45,212 bases of DNA from Christensenella sp034926635 (GCA_034926635.1 JAYFQX010000020.1:1-45212); one strand, 5' to 3'. Positions 24,424 to 33,818 are shown, counted from the stretch's first letter. Translations and numbers: made by a program. Notes: generated by a model not told the origin, from the sequence alone.

Positions 24424-24519
24424 TTGATAATGATACTCCTTTCATAAACCTTGCAATCATTGCGGATGTTTCATAAAAAAATGTTTGGATTGTTGTGGAC
24501 AATCTTATTATGCTGTAAG

Positions 24520-24690
24520 ATTAGATTCTAATATTCTTGTCTAACAGCTTATGTCTAACGTATGATGTTAAATAATGGCATAAGTATAGCATTCTTGTTT
24601 TTGACTGTCAACAGGGAATGGGAAAATTTTTTTACCAAAAGGAAGCTCTTTTTTTTTAACATACTTTATGATACTATATACGTATGATGT
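24520..24690. promoter_or_regulatory. Divergent control region with repeated candidate operator motifs
   Basis: The 305-bp gap between the transketolase operon and the GntR gene is AT-rich and has several repeats. These are a palindrome ATTAGATTCTAAT (24520-24532), GTCTAAC twice (24539-24545, 24553-24559), and an 11-bp direct repeat ACGTATGATGT (24558-24568 and 24680-24690). They are likely binding sites for the adjacent FadR-type GntR protein. Clear -35/-10 pairs could not be assigned. Confidence 0.4.
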
Positions 24691-24728
24691 ATGATGATAG
24701 ATATTTTTTAATGTAGAGGTGTTAACTC

Positions 24729-25451
24729 ATGGAAAGAAAATCTGATTATTTCCAAAATAAAAAAATTAAGAGCTCTTCAGTTGTACAACAAATTATTGAT
24801 GCGCTAACCCAAGCAATGATTGATAAAGAATTGCGTCCGGGAGATAAAATACCGACAGAACTGGAATTATCAGAATCGCTGGGAGTCGGACGTCTATCTG
24901 TTCGTGAAGCAATTAAGGTTTTGGTTTATTATGGTGTATTGGAAATTCGCAGACCTGAGGGTACGTTTGTTTGTTCGGGTATTTCTGACAGTATGATAGA
25001 TCCGATGCTCTATGGTATTATTTTGCATGATGACGATTCCTACAGCAGTATTAAAGAATTACGACAAATGATGGAAGTTGGAGTAATCAAATTAGCTATG
25101 CATAAGTATACTGCGGAAGATAGGATTAATCTTTTAGAAAAATACGATAATTTTAAAACTGTCTTGGAAAATGAGCCGGTGAATATTGATGCTGTTTTTG
25201 AAGCAGATAATGAATTTCATAAAGTTGTTTCGGAGATTGGAGGAAATCCGGTGATTGACAGGATTAATTCTTTAGTGCGGACTCTGACTTATGATATGCG
25301 TTATCGCACGGTTACTAACATGTTAGGCGCGGGAATGGGAAATACGCTTTTGCTTGCACATAGAAAGATTTATGATGCGATTATCAATAGGGATGAAAAA
25401 AATATAGAAGAAATAGTGGACAACGGGTACTTTTACGATCACGTTGATTGA
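24729..25451 (+). CDS. GntR/FadR-family transcriptional regulator
   Basis: A 240-residue regulator. The N-terminal winged helix (about residues 14-80) contains RPGDKIPTELELSESLGVGR and SVREAIKVLVYYGVLE. The C-terminal all-helical FCD-type domain binds a ligand, typically with a metal-bound carboxylate (FEADNEFHKVVSEIGGNP). It is placed between the transketolase operon and the ABC importer and probably represses both, responding to the imported sugar acid or an intermediate. A second regulator of the same family closes the operon at 30323. Confidence 0.92.
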   Translation: MERKSDYFQNKKIKSSSVVQQIIDALTQAMIDKELRPGDKIPTELELSESLGVGRLSVREAIKVLVYYGVLEIRRPEGTFVCSGISDSMIDPMLYGIILHDDDSYSSIKELRQMMEVGVIKLAMHKYTAEDRINLLEKYDNFKTVLENEPVNIDAVFEADNEFHKVVSEIGGNPVIDRINSLVRTLTYDMRYRTVTNMLGAGMGNTLLLAHRKIYDAIINRDEKNIEEIVDNGYFYDHVD

Positions 25452-25637
25452 TTTATGTGACGACGATATTTTTGAGATAAATAAGTGGAATGCTTTGAAA
25501 AAGTTATATGTTCTATTTGCGATTTTTTTAACAATTAAAAATATTTTTTGGCTTTTTCTTTTTCCCTACTATAGTAAATACTTACAATAAGGCAAATCAA
25601 GACTTTTTTGTGAAATAAATAACTTTGAGAAAAACTA

Positions 25638-25692
25638 TTGACAAGGTAATTGTAAGGAAGTATACTTGTCATACAAATCTACAAGATGACAA
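25638..25692 (+). promoter_or_regulatory. Promoter and overlapping operator of the ABC importer operon
   Basis: TTGACA (25638-25643), 17 nt, TATACT (25661-25666). Directly over the transcription start is an inverted repeat TTGTCAT (25666-25672) with ATGACAA (25686-25692), a likely repressor site. Then AAAACGTTTTCA (about 25693-25704) matches most of a CcpA cre box but lacks its first TG. The remaining 190-nt leader to 25858 has no recognised element. The upstream part of the gap (25452-25637) is AT-rich with no gene seen. Confidence 0.65.
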
Positions 25693-25858
25693 AAACGTTT
25701 TCATAAATAGAAAGTTATATGGCATAAAAAATACAGGACGCAAAAAACAACTTATTATTGGGCTGAAGAGTCTGGCAATACAAAAATTTTGTTTGTAATT
25801 GGTAATCGCAAATATTTTAGCGCCTTGGGCGTAATATAAACATACCATGGAGGGAAAA

Positions 25859-26932
25859 ATGAAAAAAATAGTATCGATCGTTGTAGTCATTTTATTGACG
25901 CTGACCCTATTTGCGGGTTGTGGTGCTCAAAATGCAGGCACTGCTTCGGCGGATGAAAGTGCAGCGGCAACCACAGCGCAATCTGCTGCGTCAGAAGAAA
26001 GCACAGCGCAGAGTGGAACTTCTGATGAAGCACTCAACATTGTTTATCTTGCTCCTTCAAAAGATATTCAATATTGGCAGTGGGTAGAGGCGGGAGTTAA
26101 ACAAGCTTGCGAAGAGATTGGAGCAAATCTGGTAACTTATGATGCGCAAAATTCCGTATCAAGCCAACAGAACAACTGCAATACAGCTATTACGCAAGAA
26201 GTTGATGGAATCGTTCTTTCGCCTGTCAGTTCCCCGAGTTGTACACCGGTATTGGATGCAGCAGAAGCTGCAGGGATCCCAGTAACAATTGCTGCGATTG
26301 GTCCGGATGAGGGCGTAGAAAATTATGCTTGCCTCGTAACGGCAGATGATTATACTTCTGGTTACGAAAACGGTCTGTTTTTATGCGAGAAAGTGCTTGC
26401 TGCTGGCGGTGGTACGATCGGTGTACTGTCTTTGCCTTTGGATCGTTCTAATGCACAGCAGAAAATGGCAGGTTTGGAAAAAGCGTGTGAAGAAAAAGGA
26501 ATTGAAATTTGCCAAGTGCTGCAGACCCAGGATTTGACGGTAAATACTGCAACACAACAAGCAAATGACCTTATGACTGCAAACCCGGATATGAAGGGTA
26601 TTTATGGAATGTATGAGCAAGCAGGCATTGGCGCGGTAGCGGCCGTGGAGACATCGGGGGCGGCTGATAACTATACAATTGTTTCTTCGGATGGCAGCCC
26701 GGAGTCCATTGCTATGATTCGTGAGGGAAAAATTGCGGGAATCGTAGTGCAGGAGGCAGTTGGACAGGGTCTTGTGGCGACACAGGAATTAATTAAGGCA
26801 ATTAAAGGTGAAGAGATTACAGAAAAAAATATTCCGTTACCGGAACCGCTGGTAACAACGGAAAACGTAGATGACCCCGATATTCAGGAAATCTTGAAGT
26901 TGGTGTATCCGGCATCCGCGGGCTCTTACTAA
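25859..26932 (+). CDS. Sugar ABC transporter substrate-binding lipoprotein (RbsB-like)
   Basis: A 357-residue lipoprotein with signal peptide and lipobox LFAGC, a Ser/Ala/Thr linker, then a periplasmic-binding-protein type I (RbsB/LacI-like) domain with YLAPSKDIQYWQWVEAGV, ITQEVDGIVLSPVS and KGIYGMYEQAGIGA. It captures a sugar or polyol outside the membrane. The start at 25859 follows ATGGAGGG, which makes the in-frame ATG at 25847 unlikely. It is the first gene of the importer operon and is followed by a hairpin that may raise its expression over the rest. Confidence 0.93.
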   Translation: MKKIVSIVVVILLTLTLFAGCGAQNAGTASADESAAATTAQSAASEESTAQSGTSDEALNIVYLAPSKDIQYWQWVEAGVKQACEEIGANLVTYDAQNSVSSQQNNCNTAITQEVDGIVLSPVSSPSCTPVLDAAEAAGIPVTIAAIGPDEGVENYACLVTADDYTSGYENGLFLCEKVLAAGGGTIGVLSLPLDRSNAQQKMAGLEKACEEKGIEICQVLQTQDLTVNTATQQANDLMTANPDMKGIYGMYEQAGIGAVAAVETSGAADNYTIVSSDGSPESIAMIREGKIAGIVVQEAVGQGLVATQELIKAIKGEEITEKNIPLPEPLVTTENVDDPDIQEILKLVYPASAGSY

Positions 26933-26970
26933 GAATTATGAACGATTGGGGAATAAGGTAAACTGATTAA

Positions 26971-27006
26971 ATGCCGGCATTCGCATCTTACTGCGTATGC
27001 CGGCAT
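26971..27006 (+). promoter_or_regulatory. Intra-operon hairpin after binding-protein gene
   Basis: ATGCCGGCATTCGCA pairs with TGCGTATGCCGGCAT with two interior mismatches. No T run follows, so it is more likely a 3'-end stabiliser or partial attenuator giving excess binding protein than a full terminator. Confidence 0.6.
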
Positions 27007-27032
27007 AATAACACTAAATGGAGGGTGCAAAA

Positions 27033-28562
27033 ATGAGTCAGGAAAAGGCCCCTGTTATGGTGCTGAAAGACATTGTGAAAACATACGGCGCCACCCATGC
27101 GTTGGACCATGCGTCGCTGCGTATTTATCCGGGTGAAGTTCATGCCTTGATGGGAGCGAACGGCGCAGGGAAGTCTACAATCATCAGCATTATTAGCGGC
27201 GCAAACACAATGAACGGCGGCAGCATTATGTTGCGGGGAGAAGAAGTAAGGTTTAAAAGCACCATAGATTCCAGGAGAAATGGAATCGCCTGTGTATATC
27301 AGGAACTTTCTTTGCTGCCGCATCTTACGGTGGCTGAGAATCTTACCATGAACAATCCGGCAACAATAAAAAATGGTTTTTTTGATTGGAATAAATCGCG
27401 TGAAATTTCGCGGATGGCGCTTGAAAAACTTGGAGAATCGGCAAATGAAATTGAGTTGGATGTACCGGTTTCCTTTCTTCGCGCAGATCAACAGCAAATG
27501 GTGGAGATTGCCCGTGCAATTAGCTACGGGGCAGATATTATTCTGCTTGACGAACCAACATCGTCGCTCAATTTCAACGAAACAGAAAAGCTATTTGAGG
27601 TAATTCGTGGCCTCTGTAAACAAGGAATTGGAATTATATTTGTTTCACATCGCATGAATGAAATTAGGGAAATCTGCGATCGTGTTACCATTTTTAAAGA
27701 TGGTAAAACTGTTGTAGATGGCGTTCTGATCGGCGACAAAAGCGATTCTGAATTAATTCGCGATATGATCGGATCAGCGCCTGTTGTGGAAAGTGCTAAA
27801 GAAAATAAGAAAAGTATGGTTTCCTTTTCGAATAAAGGAAGTGTGCTGGATATCCAATACAAGAAAACGAATATTGGCTGTTCGCTGGCGGCTGGGGAGA
27901 TCGTCGGCGTCGCAGGATTGGCGGGGTCGGGTAGGAGTGCTCTTTTGCGTACAATCTGGGGAGTTAATCCGAGAACAGATATGGAGCTTTCTTACCTGGG
28001 CCGTCCATATACGCCAAAATCACCAAAGGATTCTCTGAAAAGGGATATTGCATATATTGGCGAGGATCGTGCAATATCAGGGCTATTTTTGGATATGCCT
28101 ATTACGGAAACAATTATGATGCCTAACCGGATTTATGATGGACAAAAGTTTATTGGAAAAGGCGAAGGAAAAAAAGTTGCGGACGTAGTACAGATGCTGA
28201 AGGTAAAAATCCCTTCTGTTGAGAGTGCACCAAGGGCGCTTTCGGGTGGTAATCAGCAAAAATTGCTGTTCGGAAAGTGGTTTATCAATACGCCAAAGCT
28301 ATTTTTGCTGGATGAGCCAACACGGGGTGTAGATATCCATACAAAACATGATATTTATAGCTTGATACGTCAGTTATCTGACCAGGGATCGGCGTCGCTG
28401 GTTGTTTCTTCTGAAATTTCAGAGCTTGTGGAACTTTGTCACAAGGTACTGATTGTAAGGGACGGGCATTTGGATAGAATCCTTTCGGGCGATGAAATTA
28501 ATGAAGATTATATTATGGCGTGTATCACAATGGCGGATACAAAAACAAAGGAGGTAAACTAA
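27033..28562 (+). CDS. Sugar ABC transporter ATP-binding protein (RbsA/MglA-like, two ATPase domains)
   Basis: A 509-residue double ATPase. Domain 1 has Walker A GANGAGKST, a degenerate signature region (SFLRADQQQMVEIARAI) and Walker B IILLDEPTSSL. Domain 2 has a modified Walker A (GLAGSGRSAL), signature LSGGNQQKLLFGKW and Walker B LFLLDEPTRGVD. This is the usual ribose/galactose importer pattern. The start at 27033 follows GGAGGGTGC; the ATG at 27018 overlaps that site. It feeds energy to the permease encoded directly downstream. Confidence 0.94.
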   Translation: MSQEKAPVMVLKDIVKTYGATHALDHASLRIYPGEVHALMGANGAGKSTIISIISGANTMNGGSIMLRGEEVRFKSTIDSRRNGIACVYQELSLLPHLTVAENLTMNNPATIKNGFFDWNKSREISRMALEKLGESANEIELDVPVSFLRADQQQMVEIARAISYGADIILLDEPTSSLNFNETEKLFEVIRGLCKQGIGIIFVSHRMNEIREICDRVTIFKDGKTVVDGVLIGDKSDSELIRDMIGSAPVVESAKENKKSMVSFSNKGSVLDIQYKKTNIGCSLAAGEIVGVAGLAGSGRSALLRTIWGVNPRTDMELSYLGRPYTPKSPKDSLKRDIAYIGEDRAISGLFLDMPITETIMMPNRIYDGQKFIGKGEGKKVADVVQMLKVKIPSVESAPRALSGGNQQKLLFGKWFINTPKLFLLDEPTRGVDIHTKHDIYSLIRQLSDQGSASLVVSSEISELVELCHKVLIVRDGHLDRILSGDEINEDYIMACITMADTKTKEVN

Positions 28563-28564
28563 AA

Positions 28565-29560
28565 ATGGAAACGCGTCCACAGCAAATAAAAATGAGGGGC
28601 AATGGCGGTTTTACCGGATTGTTCAAAACATATAAAAGCGAATTTTTTATGTTTTTTGTCTTGGTTGGTATTTTTGTAGTGATGCAGGTGATTACGGGAA
28701 GAGCGTTGACAAGCAATAACTTGTTGAATGTTTTCCAGGCAGCTGCGCCATACTTGATTATGGCGATGGGCGAATTGATGATTGTTGTAACAGCAGGGAT
28801 TGACCTGTCTGTTGGTTCGATATTCTCTTTATCGGGGATGGCCGGAACTTTGGCAATGATTAATTTTGGGATTGCGCCTGGCGTAATCGTAGCGCTTTTC
28901 GTTGGGTTTGCATGCGGAGCTTGTAATGGACTTTTGGTTGCGAAGTTGAAAATGGCTCCTTTTATTGCAACGTTGGCGATGTATAGTGCCGCAGCCAGTC
29001 TTACTTTTATTATTGCAGGAGGAAATTCTCAGACAATTACCAATGCTGCCGCGTTTGGGGAATTTGATAAAGGCTCATTTTTCTTCGGGGTACCTAATTA
29101 TATTTTCTATATGGTAGTAATAGTAATTGTGATGCAGTTTGTGATGCGGAAAACCCTGTTTGGAAGGTGGGTGTATGCGACAGGTAGTAATGAATCTGCG
29201 GCGCACCTTGTTGGGGTTCCGACTTCCAAGGTTAAATTTTTGGCCTATGCGATGTGCGGTGTATTCTGTGGATTGGCTGCTATGCTGAATGCTTCCTACC
29301 TTATGACAGTAGAATGTACGGCGGGCGTTAGTATGGAGATGTCGGTAATCGCCGCAACTGTAATTGGGGGCGCAAGCTTGTCCGGTGGATTGGGCACGCC
29401 GGTGGGCGCCGCTATTGGCGCGATGATTATCGTTGCGATTAGAAATGGGATTAACCTGATGGGGATTAATTCTTTCTGGAATGGAACGATTACGGGCATC
29501 GTGCTTGTGATTGCGGTATTAATCGGAATGATGAGCGAGAAAAAGAAAAAGAATGGATGA
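28565..29560 (+). CDS. Sugar ABC transporter permease (RbsC-like)
   Basis: A 331-residue membrane protein with about nine helices. It has the BPD_transp_2 features of ribose-type permeases: MGELMIVVTAGIDLSVGSIF, ACNGLLVAKLKMAPFIATL, YATGSNESAAHLVG and IGGASLSGGLGTPVGA. AAGGAGGT lies just before 28565. The start is 3 nt after the ATPase stop. With the binding protein and ATPase it forms a complete importer. Confidence 0.94.
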   Translation: METRPQQIKMRGNGGFTGLFKTYKSEFFMFFVLVGIFVVMQVITGRALTSNNLLNVFQAAAPYLIMAMGELMIVVTAGIDLSVGSIFSLSGMAGTLAMINFGIAPGVIVALFVGFACGACNGLLVAKLKMAPFIATLAMYSAAASLTFIIAGGNSQTITNAAAFGEFDKGSFFFGVPNYIFYMVVIVIVMQFVMRKTLFGRWVYATGSNESAAHLVGVPTSKVKFLAYAMCGVFCGLAAMLNASYLMTVECTAGVSMEMSVIAATVIGGASLSGGLGTPVGAAIGAMIIVAIRNGINLMGINSFWNGTITGIVLVIAVLIGMMSEKKKKNG

Positions 29561-29578
29561 GGCAGAAAGGAGAAAAAA

Positions 29579-30238
29579 ATGGAAGAAAAGAGAATTATAG
29601 ATCTTTCGCTTGAAATATATCACAATAATCCGGGATATTTTCCTTATCAATTGACTGAGTTTTCGCTTGAAAAGATAAAGCCGCGCGATGGCTATACTTC
29701 GGAACGCGTTGCGTTCAATACACATACTGCAACGCATATTGATGCGCCCTATCATCATATTACGGATGGTAAGTCAATTGACGAGATGGATCTATCGTTG
29801 TTTTGCGGTCCAGCTATACCGATAGATTTGTTTGGAATTGCACCGCATGCAGAAATTGGGCCAAACCAATTGGAGAAATATGATGAAAAAATAAGACGTG
29901 GCGATATTGTTATGCTATGTACGGGTTTTGGAGAGAAACGCGGTTGGAATAGTGAATATTGTGATAATTGGCCATATCTTTCTGTGAAAGGTGCAGATTG
30001 GCTTGCGGAAAAGGGCGTGAAAGGAATTGTGATCGACGTCATGAGCCTCGGCGGCCCGCGTGATGGAGAGGCGCTGTATCAACATGAAATGTTGCTTGGA
30101 AAAGAAATCTGGATAGGAGAAGAATACCGGCTTCCAAGAGAATTGCTGGAACACGAACGGTGGATGATGTATTCATTTCCTCTTAAGCTGAAAGGATGTA
30201 GCGGCGCACCCGTTCGTGCAGTTGCGATTTCAGAATAA
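29579..30238 (+). CDS. Cyclase-family hydrolase (kynurenine formamidase-like, PF04199 type)
   Basis: A 219-residue protein with the metal site HTATHIDAPYHH, a variant of HxGTHxDxPxH, plus the conserved KGADWLAEKGVKGIVIDV and LGKEIWIGEEY. This family hydrolyses amides, lactones or enol lactones with manganese or zinc. Located 18 nt after the permease, it likely acts on the imported compound, e.g. opening a lactone of a sugar acid (inference). The Gly in the HxGTH motif is replaced by Ala (HTATH). Confidence 0.88.
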   Translation: MEEKRIIDLSLEIYHNNPGYFPYQLTEFSLEKIKPRDGYTSERVAFNTHTATHIDAPYHHITDGKSIDEMDLSLFCGPAIPIDLFGIAPHAEIGPNQLEKYDEKIRRGDIVMLCTGFGEKRGWNSEYCDNWPYLSVKGADWLAEKGVKGIVIDVMSLGGPRDGEALYQHEMLLGKEIWIGEEYRLPRELLEHERWMMYSFPLKLKGCSGAPVRAVAISE

Positions 30239-30322
30239 AATGCTTGCGAAAAATCTTAACTTATATTAATATAAAATAAGTGATTTGTTAGGAAAGTAGA
30301 CAAGTAGTTAAGAGGTAACCCA

Positions 30323-31018
30323 ATGAGTGTAGATTTTGACCCGGTAAACAATCAAAAGTTGTATATACAGATATATACGCAGGTTTTGGATAAGATTAAA
30401 AGCGGAGCTTTTCAGGTGGGAGATAAACTTCCCAGCGAAAAAGAGCTTTGTAAGCAGTTTAATGTAAGCCGGGCACCGGTTAGGGAAGCATTATGTGCAC
30501 TGGAATTAAATGGTATTGTTGATTCAATCCGTGGCGGAGGCGTTTATGTGACGAGCCTTGATTTTCAAGACGGTACGGAAGAAATGCAAATTCCGCCACA
30601 TGATATTATTGAAGCGCGGACGTTTATTGAACCTCATTTAGCGGGACTGGCGGCGATAAACGCAACAAAAGAAAATTTGGAAGAACTGGATATGATTATC
30701 GGTACGATGGAGCAGGAAGTCAACGAAGGCGTATATTTGCCGGATACCGATAAAAGATTTCATGAATTAATTGCGGAAGCTTCGCATAATGAAGTTTATA
30801 AATTAATTATGTTAGATCTTGCAAAGGCCATGGATCAGCAAATGTGGTCGCTGATTAGAGATCGTACTGTTACGATTCCGGAACATAGGCAAGTCAATTT
30901 TGAGGAACACAAAGAAATTGCGGTAGCAATTAGGGCAAAAGACCAGAAAATGGCGACGCAAAAAATGAAAAATCATATGAAGCATCTTTTTAATCGATAC
31001 TGGAAAGAAAGTTTTTAA
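30323..31018 (+). CDS. Second GntR/FadR-family regulator
   Basis: A 231-residue FadR-type protein with winged helix (GDKLPSEKELCKQFNVSRAP, VREALCALELNGIVDS) and FCD effector domain (ARTFIEPHLAGLAAINATKEN, FHELIAEASHNEVY). It ends the importer operon, about 85 nt after the cyclase gene. The gap contains a TTATATTAATATAA palindrome (30261-30274). Two regulators of one family in a cluster suggest that two metabolites are sensed or that one controls a distant gene set. Confidence 0.9.
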   Translation: MSVDFDPVNNQKLYIQIYTQVLDKIKSGAFQVGDKLPSEKELCKQFNVSRAPVREALCALELNGIVDSIRGGGVYVTSLDFQDGTEEMQIPPHDIIEARTFIEPHLAGLAAINATKENLEELDMIIGTMEQEVNEGVYLPDTDKRFHELIAEASHNEVYKLIMLDLAKAMDQQMWSLIRDRTVTIPEHRQVNFEEHKEIAVAIRAKDQKMATQKMKNHMKHLFNRYWKESF

Positions 31019-31077
31019 GTAGTATATGAAATTTGACAGGATGCTGTGCGAGGTTTAAAAAGTTGATTATTGCTATA

Positions 31078-31108
31078 AAAAAGGTTTTGTGTTGTACAAA
31101 GCCTTTTT
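31078..31108. terminator. Terminator between convergent regulator genes
   Basis: AAAAAGGTTTTGT pairs with ACAAAGCCTTTTT (one G-T pair) with a GTTGT loop. A and T runs fit both directions. Confidence 0.8.
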
Positions 31109-31136
31109 ATTGTTATAGTAAGATTCTAAAGAAATT

Positions 31137-32453
31137 TTATGTTCCTTTATGCAGAACGATAGAAGTTTGAAAAATAGAACCATCGGATTCAAACCAAGCG
31201 CTGCCATCATATTTTTGCGCGACTGAATGTATAGATGAAAGACCGATGCCCATTCGTTCGGTTTTTGTAGATAAGAAATCCCCTTTTTTAGTGTACTGAA
31301 CGTTGCCGCAGGAATTATCGATTGCAATAGCCATTTTGTTTTCGTCGGCATTCAAGTGAATATGAATCCATTTTTTGCCGGAAGTCTGCCGCTTGCATCC
31401 TTCTATTGCATTTTCCAGACAGTTTCCGAGCAGCCCGCATAAATCGGTTGCTTTCACAAAGCATTCTTCGGGAATGGACGCAGAAACGACTGTTTTAATT
31501 TCATCTGCGTGGGCACGCTGAATATAATAATTTAAAATTGCATTTATCGCATAGTTTTTGCAGTAAGCAAGGCTGTCGGACGCGGAAATTATTTCGCTAT
31601 ATTCTTCAAGGTATTCAAGGGCATTATCATATTCCTGGTTTTCCAGAAAAGTTGCAAGGAGACGAATGTGGTGGCGCATATCATGCCTGACTTTTCGTGA
31701 CTCGTCAATTCGCTCGGAAATCATATTATAATACTGCTCACGGAATCCAAGAGTAAGGTTTTCTTCTCGCAGGCTGGCAGTATCGGCAACGCCGCGCAAC
31801 ATGAGGAATATAATATAATAGATGGCTACGCTGCCTGCAGCCAGCGAAATTAAAAGGAATAAATATAAAAAATTCGCTACTTGGTTGGTCATAAAAAGTG
31901 TGATAATCAAAATAACTGCGAGAAACATCAACGGGATAACAAAAAGCAAACGCCACTGGCGCATGTTAATAGCGGAAATGAGCGGTACAAGGTGTTTTTT
32001 CAGAAGTATGCTGATCGGAATGATGATTAGCATACTGAGTCCCAGCTCAAGCAGATATGCGAAAATATAATTTGCAGGAACAGTCATAGAGAAAAGCTGC
32101 TCTTCCGGGAAATAATGCGCTTCGATAAAAAAGCTGATTCCACGGAGCAGAGCGGCAAATTGCATAAAAAGCAAAAAGATAAATAATAGCTGCATAGCGT
32201 CTGCTGCAACGGTCTTGATAAAAAGCACAAAGTTGAAAATGCAGATTACAAAAAAAACAAGGTTAGAAAGGTCTGAATCCGGAATCCATCCCAAAATCAG
32301 GGTTTCTGCTGCAAATGCCAATGCGAGCAGCACTAAAAGCGTACGGCGGTTTATTTTCAATTGGTTCCAATATGGAATGTAGCATCCGATGGCGTAGGGG
32401 ATGATGGTAACGGCATATAAAATAAGCGTAGAAACACTTAGGGGAATACTCAC
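31137..32453 (-). CDS. GHKL sensor histidine kinase, AgrC-like
   Basis: A 438-residue kinase. About six transmembrane helices fill residues 1-205. The phospho-acceptor region is RHDMRHHIRLLATF (H box), followed by LLGNCLENAIEGC (N box) and MGIGLSSIHSV (G box). Type and order match Agr/ComD-like quorum or peptide sensors. It overlaps the LytTR response regulator gene by 4 nt and surely signals to it. No AgrB/AgrD-type peptide genes are visible nearby, so the signal is not known. Confidence 0.92.
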   Translation of the reverse strand: MSIPLSVSTLILYAVTIIPYAIGCYIPYWNQLKINRRTLLVLLALAFAAETLILGWIPDSDLSNLVFFVICIFNFVLFIKTVAADAMQLLFIFLLFMQFAALLRGISFFIEAHYFPEEQLFSMTVPANYIFAYLLELGLSMLIIIPISILLKKHLVPLISAINMRQWRLLFVIPLMFLAVILIITLFMTNQVANFLYLFLLISLAAGSVAIYYIIFLMLRGVADTASLREENLTLGFREQYYNMISERIDESRKVRHDMRHHIRLLATFLENQEYDNALEYLEEYSEIISASDSLAYCKNYAINAILNYYIQRAHADEIKTVVSASIPEECFVKATDLCGLLGNCLENAIEGCKRQTSGKKWIHIHLNADENKMAIAIDNSCGNVQYTKKGDFLSTKTERMGIGLSSIHSVAQKYDGSAWFESDGSIFQTSIVLHKGT

Positions 32454-33181
32454 GGCTGTTTCCTCACTGATTCTATAAAATGATGATTATACGCTTGTAC
32501 TGCCTCTGCGCGACCGTTGATACGGATAGGCACACGGAGTCCATTGCATAGAATAAACTCTTTTTTGTCTACGGAATGGATGGCGTCCATATTTACCAGA
32601 AAACTGCGGTGACAGCGCAGAAACGACGGACCAGCCTGGCGTGCCAGAATGTCCAGAGATTGGTAGGTTGGGATATCGCCGCTTGCCGTATGAAGAATGA
32701 TTTGATTTCCGAATGCTTCTGCATATAAAATATCATGAAGCAGTACAGGAATGGTTTCACGTCCGGAGACAATTTCAAGATAGCGCGCATCATCTTCCTT
32801 TATATAACGAGAAAGCGCAACTTTCAGTGCCTGCGGGGATACTGGCTTTACAAGATAATAAAGCGCGGCTACTTCGTAACTGTCTATCGCATAATCATGG
32901 CTTGTGGTTGTGAAAATAATAGGGGTATTAATCTTTTTACTGCGAAGAGCACGTGCTGTTGCCATGCCGTTTTCATCTTGTAAAAAAATATCCATAAAAA
33001 CAAGTGAAAAAGATTGCTTTTCAAAAGCTTCCAGCAATTTTGTGCCATTGGGAAAATAGGCAATCGTATAATGAAACTGTTTTGCGCTAAAGTAGTCTTC
33101 CAGCAAATTTCCTAAAGCTTGTTGTTCCTGTTTTTCGTCTTCGCAAACAGCTATTTTCAAAGTTGTGTCATATTGTTTCAT
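32450..33181 (-). CDS. LytTR-family response regulator
   Basis: A 243-residue response regulator. Residues 1-125 are a receiver domain: acidic pair in VCEDEKQEQ, phospho-Asp in FMDIFLQDENG, and lysine in YYLVKPVS. The C-terminal LytTR DNA-binding domain contains ILYAEAFGNQIILHT and FLRCHRSFLVNMDAI. Such regulators bind direct repeats upstream of target promoters. Targets are unknown; the divergent lipoprotein gene at 33336 is a candidate. Confidence 0.94.
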   Translation of the reverse strand: MKQYDTTLKIAVCEDEKQEQQALGNLLEDYFSAKQFHYTIAYFPNGTKLLEAFEKQSFSLVFMDIFLQDENGMATARALRSKKINTPIIFTTTSHDYAIDSYEVAALYYLVKPVSPQALKVALSRYIKEDDARYLEIVSGRETIPVLLHDILYAEAFGNQIILHTASGDIPTYQSLDILARQAGPSFLRCHRSFLVNMDAIHSVDKKEFILCNGLRVPIRINGRAEAVQAYNHHFIESVRKQP

Positions 33182-33335
33182 AACAATATTGTACCATGGA
33201 GGTTTGCTGGCTTCAATATGTGGGTCGCGGTTCGATCGAACTTATAATAAAAGTATTGTAATTTGTGACTAAGCATGGTAAGCTATCAGATAACTGCCAA
33301 TTGCAGTTGAAAACGATTTTATACAGGAGGAAAAA

Positions 33336-33725
33336 ATGAAAAAAAAGGTTATAGTGGTTTTGGCGGTGGTTCTTTGCTTGGCTCTTTGTTTAGCTTTTAC
33401 GGCGTGCGGAAACAATAATGCGGCGCAGGGCGAAGCGGCTTCGGTAGAGGGCACAACGTGGAAGGTAAGCAGTGTGACGGATGAGGACGGAAATAAGATG
33501 ACGGGCGATGAAATGTCGTCAGTAATGGGCGAGATTTCTTATGAATTTCAAGCAGACGGCGTGTTATCTGTCACAGCGGCAGGACAAACGATAGAAGGCA
33601 CATGGAGCCAGGATGGCAATAAAATTACGATTGAATCCAATGGTGAAACTTCAGAAGGTGTGCTTGACGGTGAAGCGCTGACATTTGAAGCAAACGGCGG
33701 CACGACGGTATTTGTAAAAGCATAA
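33336..33725 (+). CDS. Small lipoprotein, lipocalin-like beta domain
   Basis: A 129-residue lipoprotein: signal peptide and lipobox (LAFTACG), then about 95 residues of short beta strands with the pattern GTTWKVSSVTDEDG, YEFQADGVLSV, IEGTWSQDGNKITI. This resembles small lipocalin-like or DUF-type lipoproteins common in clostridia. Binding function is unknown. AGGAGG precedes the start. A TATAAT at 33243-33248 may be its -10 box. It lies divergent from the LytTR regulator. Confidence 0.7.
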   Translation: MKKKVIVVLAVVLCLALCLAFTACGNNNAAQGEAASVEGTTWKVSSVTDEDGNKMTGDEMSSVMGEISYEFQADGVLSVTAAGQTIEGTWSQDGNKITIESNGETSEGVLDGEALTFEANGGTTVFVKA

Positions 33726-33782
33726 GGATAGTCAATATGCAGATTTGGAAATAAGCCTGCAGTATAGTATTGAATAAAAACG

Positions 33783-33818
33783 AACGTTCGTGGCTTTAAA
33801 TGCGCGAACGTTTTTTTA
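33783..33818. terminator. Terminator between lipoprotein and TetR genes
   Basis: AACGTTCG (33783-33790) pairs with CGAACGTT (33805-33812), followed by TTTTTTT. It is preceded by AAAAACG, so it may also serve the minus-strand tetR gene. Confidence 0.7.

Noticed and set aside
26971..27006. Hairpin between binding-protein and ATPase genes as a full transcription terminator.
   Set aside because: There is no T run after the stem, and the downstream genes have no promoter of their own.
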